13,549 bases of DNA from Candidatus Hydrothermota bacterium (GTDB lineage: Bacteria > Hydrothermota > Hydrothermia > B15-G9), in assembly GCA_003645975.1 (NCBI GenBank), contig QNDP01000011.1, forward strand, positions 1 to 13,549, written 5' to 3'. Each line of letters starts with the position of its first letter. Within the stretch, counting starts at the first letter, position 1. Shown piece by piece: positions 1 through 6,688 of the stretch. The translations under genes and the position numbers were made by a program. Under the pieces are notes generated by a model that had not been told where the DNA came from, searched no databases, and saw only the letters and a program-made list of their open reading frames with translations.

Positions 1-1595
1 CCACTGTAAAGCGTCTTAACAAGGCGGCCTCTGATGTCATAGACCTTCAGGCTGACATTTCCGCGCTTCGGGATGAAGAATCCGATGTTCGTGAAGCGTG
101 CGAACGGACTCGGTGCAGCGGCATAGAGCTCAGGCACAGAACCTTTCGGCGGCAGAACCGTCCACTCCTCGACCCCTTGAGGAGTGTATTCAGCTATGCG
201 AAGGAATCCAGTATTCCACGGAAGATAAGGATAATTCTCGTTGCTGCTTACTTCATAGACTGTAAATACAACCTCAGCATATCCATCTCCATCAAGGTCA
301 TTGGTTGGCTTAATAGTGATTGCGGGATGGAACTTATAAACCACAGTATCCGTGTCAACTATCACAGTCTCAGCATATTCAAAGACTTCTGGCAGAATCG
401 GATAGATCGTGTAATTCGACGGGTCGTTCACAGCACCGCCGTTGTATCTCCAACCCCATGCGCCTGTTGTTACACTCGTGAGGAGATAGATGTCCCAATT
501 GCCGTCGCCATCGACATCGCCGACGCTCATTCCATCAAGGCCATAGACCGCAGGGTCAACCGGGAGAGTATCGATGTGAACAGTCGAGGAATCAATGTCG
601 TCTCCATCGACATTCACGATATAAATGCCATGTGCAAAGTTGTGCCAATATTCACCGGAATAGAAGAATTCATCGCGTCCATCGTTGTCATAATCGTAAA
701 TCCCAGAAATTTTGTTGCATGGATACAGATCGGTTTCATCAAGGCCTTGAACAATGTATTTGAGTTCATAGGCATCGGGTCCTGTTGCTTCGAAGATAAC
801 AAATGCTCCACGATTCCATACGCCTATTATTCCTTCAAGATTTCCATCTCCATCGAGATCAAGGGGACCATAAGCGCCATTTGTGCTGCCGCCGAGACCC
901 ATCTCTGTGCGTCTGAATATTGCTTCAAGCACATCGTAGCTGAAGCCACCTATATCTCCCACAATAGACACAATGTAAGCGTTGTCATATACAGTGGCTG
1001 CATTGTTGACCCAAAGCACCTCTTGTTGTCCATCTCCATCGAAATCGGCTACTACTATATCCTCTGCACGCATCTGATTAGGCAAGTTCCCTGCTGTATC
1101 TCTCAGAAATTCAATGTATCTATCTGTTGGCTGACCGTCTATCCCATAGTTATCGCTTCCCGGAACACCATCCCATTCAAAAACCCAGAGTCCTACCCAA
1201 TCGATGGAGGTATCACCAGAAGCTCCACTTTTTGCCAAAATAATCTCAGGCAAGCTATCTCCATCTAAATCTCCGACAGCAACACTGCGAGCCGGTTGAT
1301 AGGTGGGATAACCCGGCCCTATATATGTCCAAACCTCTTGGATGGAATCGGGGCCAACAACCTCAAATACATGAACACGACCGCCATCTTTATAGTCCGT
1401 AACAATTATCTCGGGTCTACCATCATGATCGAGATCGCTGCCAACCAACAAGTCGCGAGTAAACTGATTAAATGTGGAATCAGCAGCGAGATAATCGTTA
1501 GGCCCATCGGTTGCCATCTGAGTCCATTGAGGAACCTGGGCCGAAAGCCCGATTACCAAACCCAAGCTGAGAAGCACAACACTAACAAACCTCAT
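1..1595 (-). CDS. Secreted FG-GAP/VCBS-type repeat protein with FlgD-like C-terminal domain (partial, C-terminus beyond window)
   Basis: The reading frame stays open from the ATG at 1595 to the left edge, giving 531 visible residues without a stop; the C-terminus lies outside. Residues 1-19 form a signal peptide (basic start, hydrophobic core, cleavage near LSA/Q). Seven acidic calcium-type loops of the pattern D-x-[DN]-x-DG (one ends in S) start near residues 54, 109, 184, 246, 301, 360 and 433, with a weaker one at 328. The spacing of 55-75 residues fits blades of an integrin-like seven-bladed beta-propeller (inference). From about residue 487 the protein turns into a FlgD-Ig/type IX-sorting-like domain (APSPF, then NVSLKVYDIRGRLVKTL), known in FCB-group bacteria on secreted or surface proteins. 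An AGGAGG site six bases upstream fixes the start. Role unknown: probably an extracellular structural or adhesion protein. Confidence is high for the architecture and low for the function. Confidence 0.88.
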   Translation of the reverse strand, partial: MRFVSVVLLSLGLVIGLSAQVPQWTQMATDGPNDYLAADSTFNQFTRDLLVGSDLDHDGRPEIIVTDYKDGGRVHVFEVVGPDSIQEVWTYIGPGYPTYQPARSVAVGDLDGDSLPEIILAKSGASGDTSIDWVGLWVFEWDGVPGSDNYGIDGQPTDRYIEFLRDTAGNLPNQMRAEDIVVADFDGDGQQEVLWVNNAATVYDNAYIVSIVGDIGGFSYDVLEAIFRRTEMGLGGSTNGAYGPLDLDGDGNLEGIIGVWNRGAFVIFEATGPDAYELKYIVQGLDETDLYPCNKISGIYDYDNDGRDEFFYSGEYWHNFAHGIYIVNVDGDDIDSSTVHIDTLPVDPAVYGLDGMSVGDVDGDGNWDIYLLTSVTTGAWGWRYNGGAVNDPSNYTIYPILPEVFEYAETVIVDTDTVVYKFHPAITIKPTNDLDGDGYAEVVFTVYEVSSNENYPYLPWNTGFLRIAEYTPQGVEEWTVLPPKGSVPELYAAAPSPFARFTNIGFFIPKRGNVSLKVYDIRGRLVKTLYS

Positions 1596-1601
1596 GATTA
1601 A

Positions 1602-1607
1602 CCTCCT
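1602..1607 (-). promoter_or_regulatory. Strong Shine-Dalgarno site of the repeat protein
   Basis: AGGAGG on the minus strand, six bases before the ATG at 1595. It confirms the start of the repeat protein and shows that SD-led initiation is used in this genome. Confidence 0.85.
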
Positions 1608-1620
1608 TTTTGCGGCCGTT

Positions 1621-1649
1621 ATTTTAGGTTAACATGCTATGGGTTTCAA
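1621..1649 (-). promoter_or_regulatory. Sigma-70-type promoter of the repeat protein
   Basis: On the minus strand TTGAAA (1649-1644), a 17-bp spacer and TAAAAT (1626-1621); each box matches 5 of 6 consensus bases. The predicted start of transcription is near 1614, leaving a leader of about 19 nt that carries the SD site. Confidence 0.7.
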
Positions 1650-1702
1650 ATGTCGGCGTTGCCCTATCAAAGGCTCTGTGAGCTCTCATTTTCTCCGATT
1701 TG

Positions 1703-1724
1703 TGAGAGATTCATCGATCTCTCA
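1703..1724. repeat. Perfect inverted repeat (8-bp arms, 6-nt loop)
   Basis: TGAGAGAT, six bases, then ATCTCTCA. It lies about 90 nt beyond the stop of the FAD-subunit gene and upstream of the repeat-protein promoter. It could be a terminator stem for the FAD gene, but no T-run follows on either strand, or an operator-like palindrome. The rest of the 1650-1814 stretch shows nothing else I can name. Confidence 0.45.
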
Positions 1725-1814
1725 AAAGTGTTGGAATATAAAGTGATAAGCGTAATCTCAAGCCCTTCAATCAGTTCAGTTGAAATTCGACCTGAAGTTC
1801 TGTAACCGAGAAGG

Positions 1815-2630
1815 CTATGATTTTGGTGGGAAGATCAGACTGTCCAACCCGCGCAAAAGCGCCACCTTTGCCAGATGCTCGATATACTCCGCTGAACCCA
1901 ACTTTTTGCCCGTGAAACCTATCTCGATGGGCTCGACGAGTTCCTTGAGGGCGGAACGGTCATCGGGAGGTGAAGATTTAATGGAATTTTCCAATTCCCT
2001 TAATCTCAAATACTTATCCGTGTTTCCCGTGATGACTATGCGGATGTCTCGCACTACATTACCGTCCTTTGAGCACAAAATCGTTACCGTAAAAGCGGGA
2101 TAATCGACCTCGGTCCGTGTAGCTCGGTAATAGAAGGCATCTCCGTCGAAGTCTTTGAAAAATACCGATGTTATCAGGTGTCCCTTTCTCAAATTTCGGT
2201 TTTTTATGAAATCCTCAATGTCGTAAATTCCGCCATTTGGCCCTTGGATGTTGATCTTTGACTCCAAGGCCACAAGAGGACCAATAAGGTCGGACCACAT
2301 CGGGAAGTAAGCCACGCTGCCGCCGATGGTTATCCTGTTTCTTAGAAGTGCGGTCGCCGCATGCGAGAGGGCTTTGACCAAGATGTGATTGGAATCTCTG
2401 CCGATATGGCGGATTGTGTCGGCGTAAGTCATCATTGCTCCAAGCTCTATCGTTGTCCCTTCTTTTCGGAAGAAGTCGAGGTCAAGGCGTCCGAGATCGA
2501 CCAAGGCCTTGACATTTCGTATTTTTCCAAGCAAGAGGCCTGTGCCACCGGCATGTGGCACAACACCTTGCTCTTGAATGAGATCAACTGCATCCTCAAT
2601 TCTCTCTGGAAAGAACCATTTGAGCTCCAT
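1815..2630 (-). CDS. FAD-binding subunit of a molybdenum hydroxylase type dehydrogenase (XdhB/CoxM-like), stand-alone
   Basis: A 271-residue protein matching the medium FAD subunit of xanthine/CO dehydrogenases. Residues 1-160 look like FAD_binding_5: the flavin loop AGGTGLL at 27-33 (usually AGGTDLL) and the second flavin motif TIGGSVA at 101-107, preceded by the usual RN pair. Residues 165-270 fit the CO-dehydrogenase flavoprotein C-terminal domain. In known complexes this subunit passes electrons between a 2Fe-2S small subunit and NAD; the Mo-cofactor large subunit holds the substrate site. Neither partner gene is in the window, and a flanking gap on each side separates it from its neighbours. 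The ATG at 2630 has no SD and lies 4 nt after a predicted transcription start; no other in-frame start occurs before the upstream stop. Family assignment is solid. Substrate is unknown, and it may serve as an orphan flavoprotein. Confidence 0.82.
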   Translation of the reverse strand: MELKWFFPERIEDAVDLIQEQGVVPHAGGTGLLLGKIRNVKALVDLGRLDLDFFRKEGTTIELGAMMTYADTIRHIGRDSNHILVKALSHAATALLRNRITIGGSVAYFPMWSDLIGPLVALESKINIQGPNGGIYDIEDFIKNRNLRKGHLITSVFFKDFDGDAFYYRATRTEVDYPAFTVTILCSKDGNVVRDIRIVITGNTDKYLRLRELENSIKSSPPDDRSALKELVEPIEIGFTGKKLGSAEYIEHLAKVALLRGLDSLIFPPKS

Positions 2631-2939
2631 AGCGTCGTTTATTCTAATGAGCGTCCTCGTAGTAAATCAACAAAATGGTGAGAATGTTCATGAGGATAAG
2701 GGAAGGGAGATAAAGGAGGCCGGAGCCGAGATTCAAGGACGCACTTTCGGAACTACATCGATTATTTCACTCGATTTATGGGTCTGAAGAGGTGTTTTGA
2801 AACGCCGACAGCCTCTTGGAAAAACGGCAAAGGTAAACTTGCTCAAAATCCTTCGACAAGGAAGCCAGAAAGGTGCCCTCTCACATTTCTCGGTCAGAAT
2901 GGCGTTTCATCGTGGTGGAATTGCGTAGTTGTAGGCATA
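2631..2939. other. Intergenic gap between GGDEF gene and FAD-subunit gene
   Basis: No convincing gene here. It holds the FAD-gene promoter at its left end. A 6-bp inverted repeat AAGAGG/CCTCTT (2787-2792 and 2812-2817) lies about 120 nt past the GGDEF stop without a T-run, so a terminator call is weak. A 15-codon minus-strand ORF just upstream of the FAD gene has no support. Confidence 0.4.
2641..2670 (-). promoter_or_regulatory. Promoter of the FAD-subunit gene, near-leaderless
   Basis: Minus-strand TTGATT (2670-2665), an 18-bp spacer and TAGAAT (2646-2641). Predicted +1 is near 2634, four bases before the ATG at 2630, with no room for an SD. Confidence 0.5.
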
Positions 2940-4106
2940 TCAAAGTCTTGCGACATAGACCCTGTTGCGACCTCTGCGTTTTGCCTCGTAAAGTGCATTG
3001 TCAGCGCGCGTTATGAAAGAATCGAGTTCCTCAGCAGGGTAATGTTCTGCGACGCCGACGGACACGGTCAGCTTACCCCGTCCAACAGGAGGCGGGAACT
3101 TGTGCTTTTCCACTCTTGCGCGGATCTTTTCCGCAATCTCTGCCGCCTTTCTTATGTCGCCTGTTATCACCGCAATAAATTCGTCGCCGCCCCATCGGGC
3201 TACAAACCCAGCCGAGCCGACCGTGTTTTTCAATATCTGAGCGAATTCCAGAAGGACGCTGTCCCCAAAGGTGTGGCCATAATGGTCGTTTACATCCTTA
3301 AACCCGTCCAAATCTATAACTATTGCACTTAAAGGATGTCGTCCCTCTTCGATCCACCTTTCGAGCGTCTTGAAGGCATATCTTCGATTGTAGCATTGTG
3401 TTAGATCGTCGATGTTGGAGAGCATCTCCAATTCTCGATTTTTCTCACGAAGTTCAAGGTTCAACCGTCTGAGCTCCTCATACAAGATATCCAACTCCTC
3501 TTCCAAACTGAGACCTGTGTAAACCCTGAGAATCGTTAAAAGTTCATCTTCAGGCCATTTCTCCTTTGGCCGTCCAACAAAAACACAGACATGTTCGCCT
3601 CTCGAATTGCATGCGATCTCCTGTGCAATGATCTTTTTGCGGAAATATGCGGATGTGTATCCGCTGAAATACCCTGACAGCAGCCAACATCCAGCGAAGT
3701 TCTCCATCAACCCTCCCAGATATGCTTTTTGAATTCTGGCCTCGAAGGAACCCTCGATTTCCACCTTAAACATGAAATTATCAGGCTCATCTTCGTTAGA
3801 GAATTCCAGGTCGATGATCCTGTAAAGTCCGGCGTTTTCGAGGATGTAAAAACCCGCTTTGAGCCATTCTTTGGGTGAGTCCCAATCTTCGGCGTTTCTC
3901 AAATAGAGTGCGTAATTGTAACCTATTGCGAAACCGATCCTCACGAGGAACTGCGCCATCCGTCGAGGATTCATTATCTGGATCAGATTCTGCATGATTC
4001 TGCCCATGAGGTCTTCTCGCAGGATGATAAAACCCGGTTTCAAAATGAATTTGGTTCCGTCAAAGAGGTAAAAGAAATCAATGGACTTAAGTTCATCAGC
4101 TTTCAT
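2940..4106 (-). CDS. Diguanylate cyclase with XylR_N/V4R aromatic-sensor-like input (V4R-GGDEF)
   Basis: A 388-residue cytoplasmic protein that likely makes cyclic di-GMP from two GTP in response to a ligand. Residues 10-75 resemble XylR_N and about 115-180 the V4R domain, the pair used by phenol sensors such as MopR, PoxR and DmpR. C140, E163, C166 and C174 have the same spacing (23, 3, 8) as the zinc site I recall for MopR, and C140 sits in the family's CW pair. Residues 200-230 are a charged, heptad-like linker. Residues 231-388 are a GGDEF domain with an intact GGDEF signature at 306-310 and the IDLDGFKDVND block at 264-274. The inhibitory RxxD site is absent (GSAG at that position), so product inhibition through it is unlikely. 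The ATG overlaps the stop of the FIST gene by four bases (ATGA), implying coupled translation. The ligand cannot be told from sequence. Confidence 0.92.
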   Translation of the reverse strand: MKADELKSIDFFYLFDGTKFILKPGFIILREDLMGRIMQNLIQIMNPRRMAQFLVRIGFAIGYNYALYLRNAEDWDSPKEWLKAGFYILENAGLYRIIDLEFSNEDEPDNFMFKVEIEGSFEARIQKAYLGGLMENFAGCWLLSGYFSGYTSAYFRKKIIAQEIACNSRGEHVCVFVGRPKEKWPEDELLTILRVYTGLSLEEELDILYEELRRLNLELREKNRELEMLSNIDDLTQCYNRRYAFKTLERWIEEGRHPLSAIVIDLDGFKDVNDHYGHTFGDSVLLEFAQILKNTVGSAGFVARWGGDEFIAVITGDIRKAAEIAEKIRARVEKHKFPPPVGRGKLTVSVGVAEHYPAEELDSFITRADNALYEAKRRGRNRVYVARL

Positions 4107-5320
4107 AGTATTCTCCTTTCGCCGAAAAGGACGACTACGATGGTCATGTTGTGAAATCCACTCAACTTCCGCTCAGCCCATGCCAGTTCGCCGTAGCTGT
4201 GAAAACCAAGCATAGGGACGTCTCGGATGAGATTTGTGATAATTTCCAGTTCTTTGAAAAAATCGCTTCCCATAAGTGTCTTGCGGCCAAGACATTCGAA
4301 TATGAGTGCGGCCGCTGGTTTGACATCGCCGAGTGCGTCCAGAGCCTCGCCGACGGCCTCTTGCGCCGCTTTTATCATCGATTCCGAGTTCGTGACCATG
4401 ACTTTGAATAAAGTTCCACGAGGCAGCGCTGTTGTCAGCCTTATCCTGCCCCCGTCCAACGGAACCAAAGATGAACGGATAGCATATTCGCCGTTGGGCA
4501 GAGGAATACCTATCTCCAACTTCCAAAGCAGATCGGCAAGATCACGCCAGTCCAATACTTTTGGAAGTCCAAGCTTCTCTCCTATCTCGATGAAGAAGTC
4601 GGCGGCAGGCCGCTCATCAATCTCAAGCAGGATGTTGTTCGAGATCTTCGTAATTCTGTGGAGAGTATCGTCCAGAGGCCACCATCCATGTTTCACTCCT
4701 ATGCCTATCGGGACATTTGCTAACACCTCCGCCGCTGCAATTCCATCGTTGGTAAAGCCATCTTCGGTGAAGACGAAAGTAGGTTTTTGGTCTGTGCCAA
4801 TCGGTTTTGCTGCTGCGCCGCCGGCTATATCGTAATCCATTTGAGTTGCAAGTATAAGTTCCTCAATTACTATGTCTTTCGTTGCAGCGAGTCCGTCAAT
4901 AAAAGTCAGCATTAACCGTCTCTGGTAATACCTTGAATATCGAGGCAACCTTTTGTCTTTTATCTTGAGCAGAGTTTTCATCACGGCGGATATAGGTGCA
5001 TCGTTGATGCCCTCGCCTATACCGGTAACAATTTGTAGCTCAACATCTTCTTCGGCCGCCAGCAACATAACGACGACTGCCGAATCCTCGAAGAAATTCT
5101 CGTGCGTAAAAGTGCTCACGGATGAAGCACCCAAAACAGGCGTCTTTGGCAAGATGCGCGTTAATGTATGCTGAACTAATCGATAGTCACGGTCATAGGT
5201 GGGGAATGTGATGATTAGGCTTGGGGATAGGTTTCGGAGTTTCGGAATTGCTTGCCATAAAGCCTCTTCGGTGGCGCGCACGGTGTCTTTGATCGTTGAG
5301 ACCCCAACGGCTGCTTTCAT
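4103..5320 (-). CDS. FIST-domain sensory protein (FIST_N + FIST_C)
   Basis: A 405-residue soluble protein with the two-part FIST sensory domain, known from signal-transduction proteins and proposed to bind small ligands. The N-terminal part (about 1-220) starts with the typical KAAVGVST strand and contains the PVLGASSVSTF stretch (61-71) and the glycine/alanine-rich AGGAAAKP region (166-173). The C-terminal part (about 225-400) ends with GFHSYGELA (372-380) and FHNMTIVV (389-396), hallmarks of FIST_C. I see no output domain, so it probably acts through a partner; the next gene, overlapping by 4 nt, is a GGDEF enzyme. I chose the ATG at 5320 because family homology begins there and it lies just 2 nt after the dxr stop. 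An in-frame start at 5371 would add 17 unlike residues and overlap dxr. Family is confident; ligand unknown. Confidence 0.9.
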   Translation of the reverse strand: MKAAVGVSTIKDTVRATEEALWQAIPKLRNLSPSLIITFPTYDRDYRLVQHTLTRILPKTPVLGASSVSTFTHENFFEDSAVVVMLLAAEEDVELQIVTGIGEGINDAPISAVMKTLLKIKDKRLPRYSRYYQRRLMLTFIDGLAATKDIVIEELILATQMDYDIAGGAAAKPIGTDQKPTFVFTEDGFTNDGIAAAEVLANVPIGIGVKHGWWPLDDTLHRITKISNNILLEIDERPAADFFIEIGEKLGLPKVLDWRDLADLLWKLEIGIPLPNGEYAIRSSLVPLDGGRIRLTTALPRGTLFKVMVTNSESMIKAAQEAVGEALDALGDVKPAAALIFECLGRKTLMGSDFFKELEIITNLIRDVPMLGFHSYGELAWAERKLSGFHNMTIVVVLFGERRIL

Positions 5321-5322
5321 AG

Positions 5323-6483
5323 CTATATCTTTCTTTGTGAAATGAGTTTTTGGGCCATGGAATGAGCCCACTTATCTGCTTCAAAGAAGTCTTCAACTTC
5401 GTCGCTGTCGTTCCAATCCTTTTTATGTAACTCCATGACTTTGGCGACAAGTTCCGGTATCTGAACAAATTTTATTTTTCCGTGCAGGAATGCATGAACG
5501 GCTTCTTCATTTGCTGCGTTCATCACAGCGGGCATAGTGCCGCCAATTTTCAAGGCTTCATAGGCCAATTTCAACGCAGGAAATCTATCAAAATCCGGTG
5601 GTTCAAACTTTAGGGTTGAGACATGGACAAGATCCAGCTTGGGCACAGGGGACTCAAACCGTTCAGGATATGTGAGTGCATATTGGATCGATATCTTCAT
5701 GTCAGGCAATGATAAGTGGGCTAACAATGCCCCGTCTTTGAGTGAGATCATCGCATGAACTACGGATTGAGGATGCACCACGACCTTGATGTGTTCGGGC
5801 GGAAAGCCAAAAAGCCAATAAGCTTCAATTACTTCGAGTCCTTTGTTCATTAAAGTTGCTGAGTCAACTGTTATCTTTTTGCCCATAGACCATGTCGGGT
5901 GTTTCAGCGCATCTTCGACAGTAACATGGTGAAGCTGTTCCTTGCTGAATGTCCTGAACGGCCCTCCTGACGCTGTTAGGATTATGTCCTCGATCTCGGA
6001 ACGGTTAACCGAGTTTATCAGTTGAAAAAGGGCTGAGTGTTCAGAATCCACTGGAATGAGCTCACCTTCAGAGCTTGCCAAGGTTTTCATCACGAATTTT
6101 CCGAACGAGACAAGGGTCTCCTTGTTGGCCAAAGCCACTCGTTTGCCATGTCTTAATGCTTCGACAGTCGGGAAATAGCCTATGGTTCCGGTCGTTGCGA
6201 CCACCACCACATCGATCTCCGGGAGGGCAGCCACCTCAAGCAGCCCATTGCGGCCGAACAGAACCTTAACCCCTTCGGGTGGATAGATCTCTTTAACCTC
6301 GTCGGATGTGATGACGGCGTATTTTGCACCGAAACGATATGCAATATCGAAAAGTTTGGACACATTGCGGTGGGCGCTCACAGCAACAATTTGGAAAAAT
6401 TGACTGTATTTTTCCACAACTTTAAGCGTATTTGTCCCGATAGACCCGGTTGCCCCCAGAAGTGCGATTTTCTTTCGTTTCAT
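5323..6483 (-). CDS. dxr: 1-deoxy-D-xylulose 5-phosphate reductoisomerase
   Basis: Converts 1-deoxy-D-xylulose 5-phosphate to 2-C-methyl-D-erythritol 4-phosphate with NADPH, the second step of the MEP isoprenoid pathway. The 386 residues are a normal length. The NADPH loop GATGSIG is at 10-16, ANKETLV at 119-125, the metal ligands D146 and E148 in PVDSEHSALFQ, ASGGPF at 171-176, HPTWSMGKK at 195-203 and the third metal ligand E217 in MNKGLEV. All key residues are present, so it should be active and use the MEP route. It is first in an operon with the FIST and V4R-GGDEF genes (gaps of 2 nt and -4 nt). This is unusual company: rseP or other isoprenoid and envelope genes are more common next to dxr. 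A GAAGGG site seven bases upstream supports the start at 6483. Confidence 0.97.
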   Translation of the reverse strand: MKRKKIALLGATGSIGTNTLKVVEKYSQFFQIVAVSAHRNVSKLFDIAYRFGAKYAVITSDEVKEIYPPEGVKVLFGRNGLLEVAALPEIDVVVVATTGTIGYFPTVEALRHGKRVALANKETLVSFGKFVMKTLASSEGELIPVDSEHSALFQLINSVNRSEIEDIILTASGGPFRTFSKEQLHHVTVEDALKHPTWSMGKKITVDSATLMNKGLEVIEAYWLFGFPPEHIKVVVHPQSVVHAMISLKDGALLAHLSLPDMKISIQYALTYPERFESPVPKLDLVHVSTLKFEPPDFDRFPALKLAYEALKIGGTMPAVMNAANEEAVHAFLHGKIKFVQIPELVAKVMELHKKDWNDSDEVEDFFEADKWAHSMAQKLISQRKI

Positions 6484-6520
6484 GGGATGACCCTTCGTTT
6501 TTGAAATAGATTGAGACCTA

Positions 6521-6549
6521 ATTATTTGGGCGTTTGAGAGTTATGTCAA
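6521..6549 (-). promoter_or_regulatory. Sigma-70-type promoter of the dxr-FIST-GGDEF operon
   Basis: Minus-strand TTGACA (6549-6544, perfect), a 17-bp spacer and AATAAT (6526-6521, 5 of 6). Predicted +1 is near 6514, giving a leader of about 30 nt with the GAAGGG site (6496-6491) before the dxr ATG. Confidence 0.7.
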
Positions 6550-6626
6550 TTTGAACAGGCCGCAAATTGTTTGCAATCTAACCCATTTGAGGAATTCGCT
6601 GATCAGCACATCCTTAGACCTGCAAA

Positions 6627-6659
6627 TTTCGATCCTGATTCGGTTGGAATGGATCGAAA
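6627..6659 (-). terminator. Hairpin after the antiporter gene, possible terminator
   Basis: Perfect 9-bp arms TTTCGATCC (6627-6635) and GGATCGAAA (6651-6659); inside, ATTC/GAAT can add four pairs around a 5-nt loop, with a 2-nt bulge. It starts about 30 nt past the antiporter stop and ends before the dxr promoter. On the minus transcript only three Ts follow, so it may terminate weakly or serve another role. Nothing else is visible in 6550-6688. Confidence 0.45.
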
Positions 6660-6688
6660 CGGAGAGCTTAAAATTTTCTAAATTACGG

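Noticed and set aside
177..1268. Long plus-strand open frame (363 codons) opposite the repeat protein
   Set aside because: Its Ile/Ser-rich, repetitive composition is the reverse complement of GATGGAGAT-type codons for the acidic loops; the minus frame has signal peptide, SD, promoter and recognisable domains.
4173..4835. Several open frames on both strands within the FIST gene
   Set aside because: They are out-of-frame shadows; FIST_C motifs run continuously through this region in the chosen frame.
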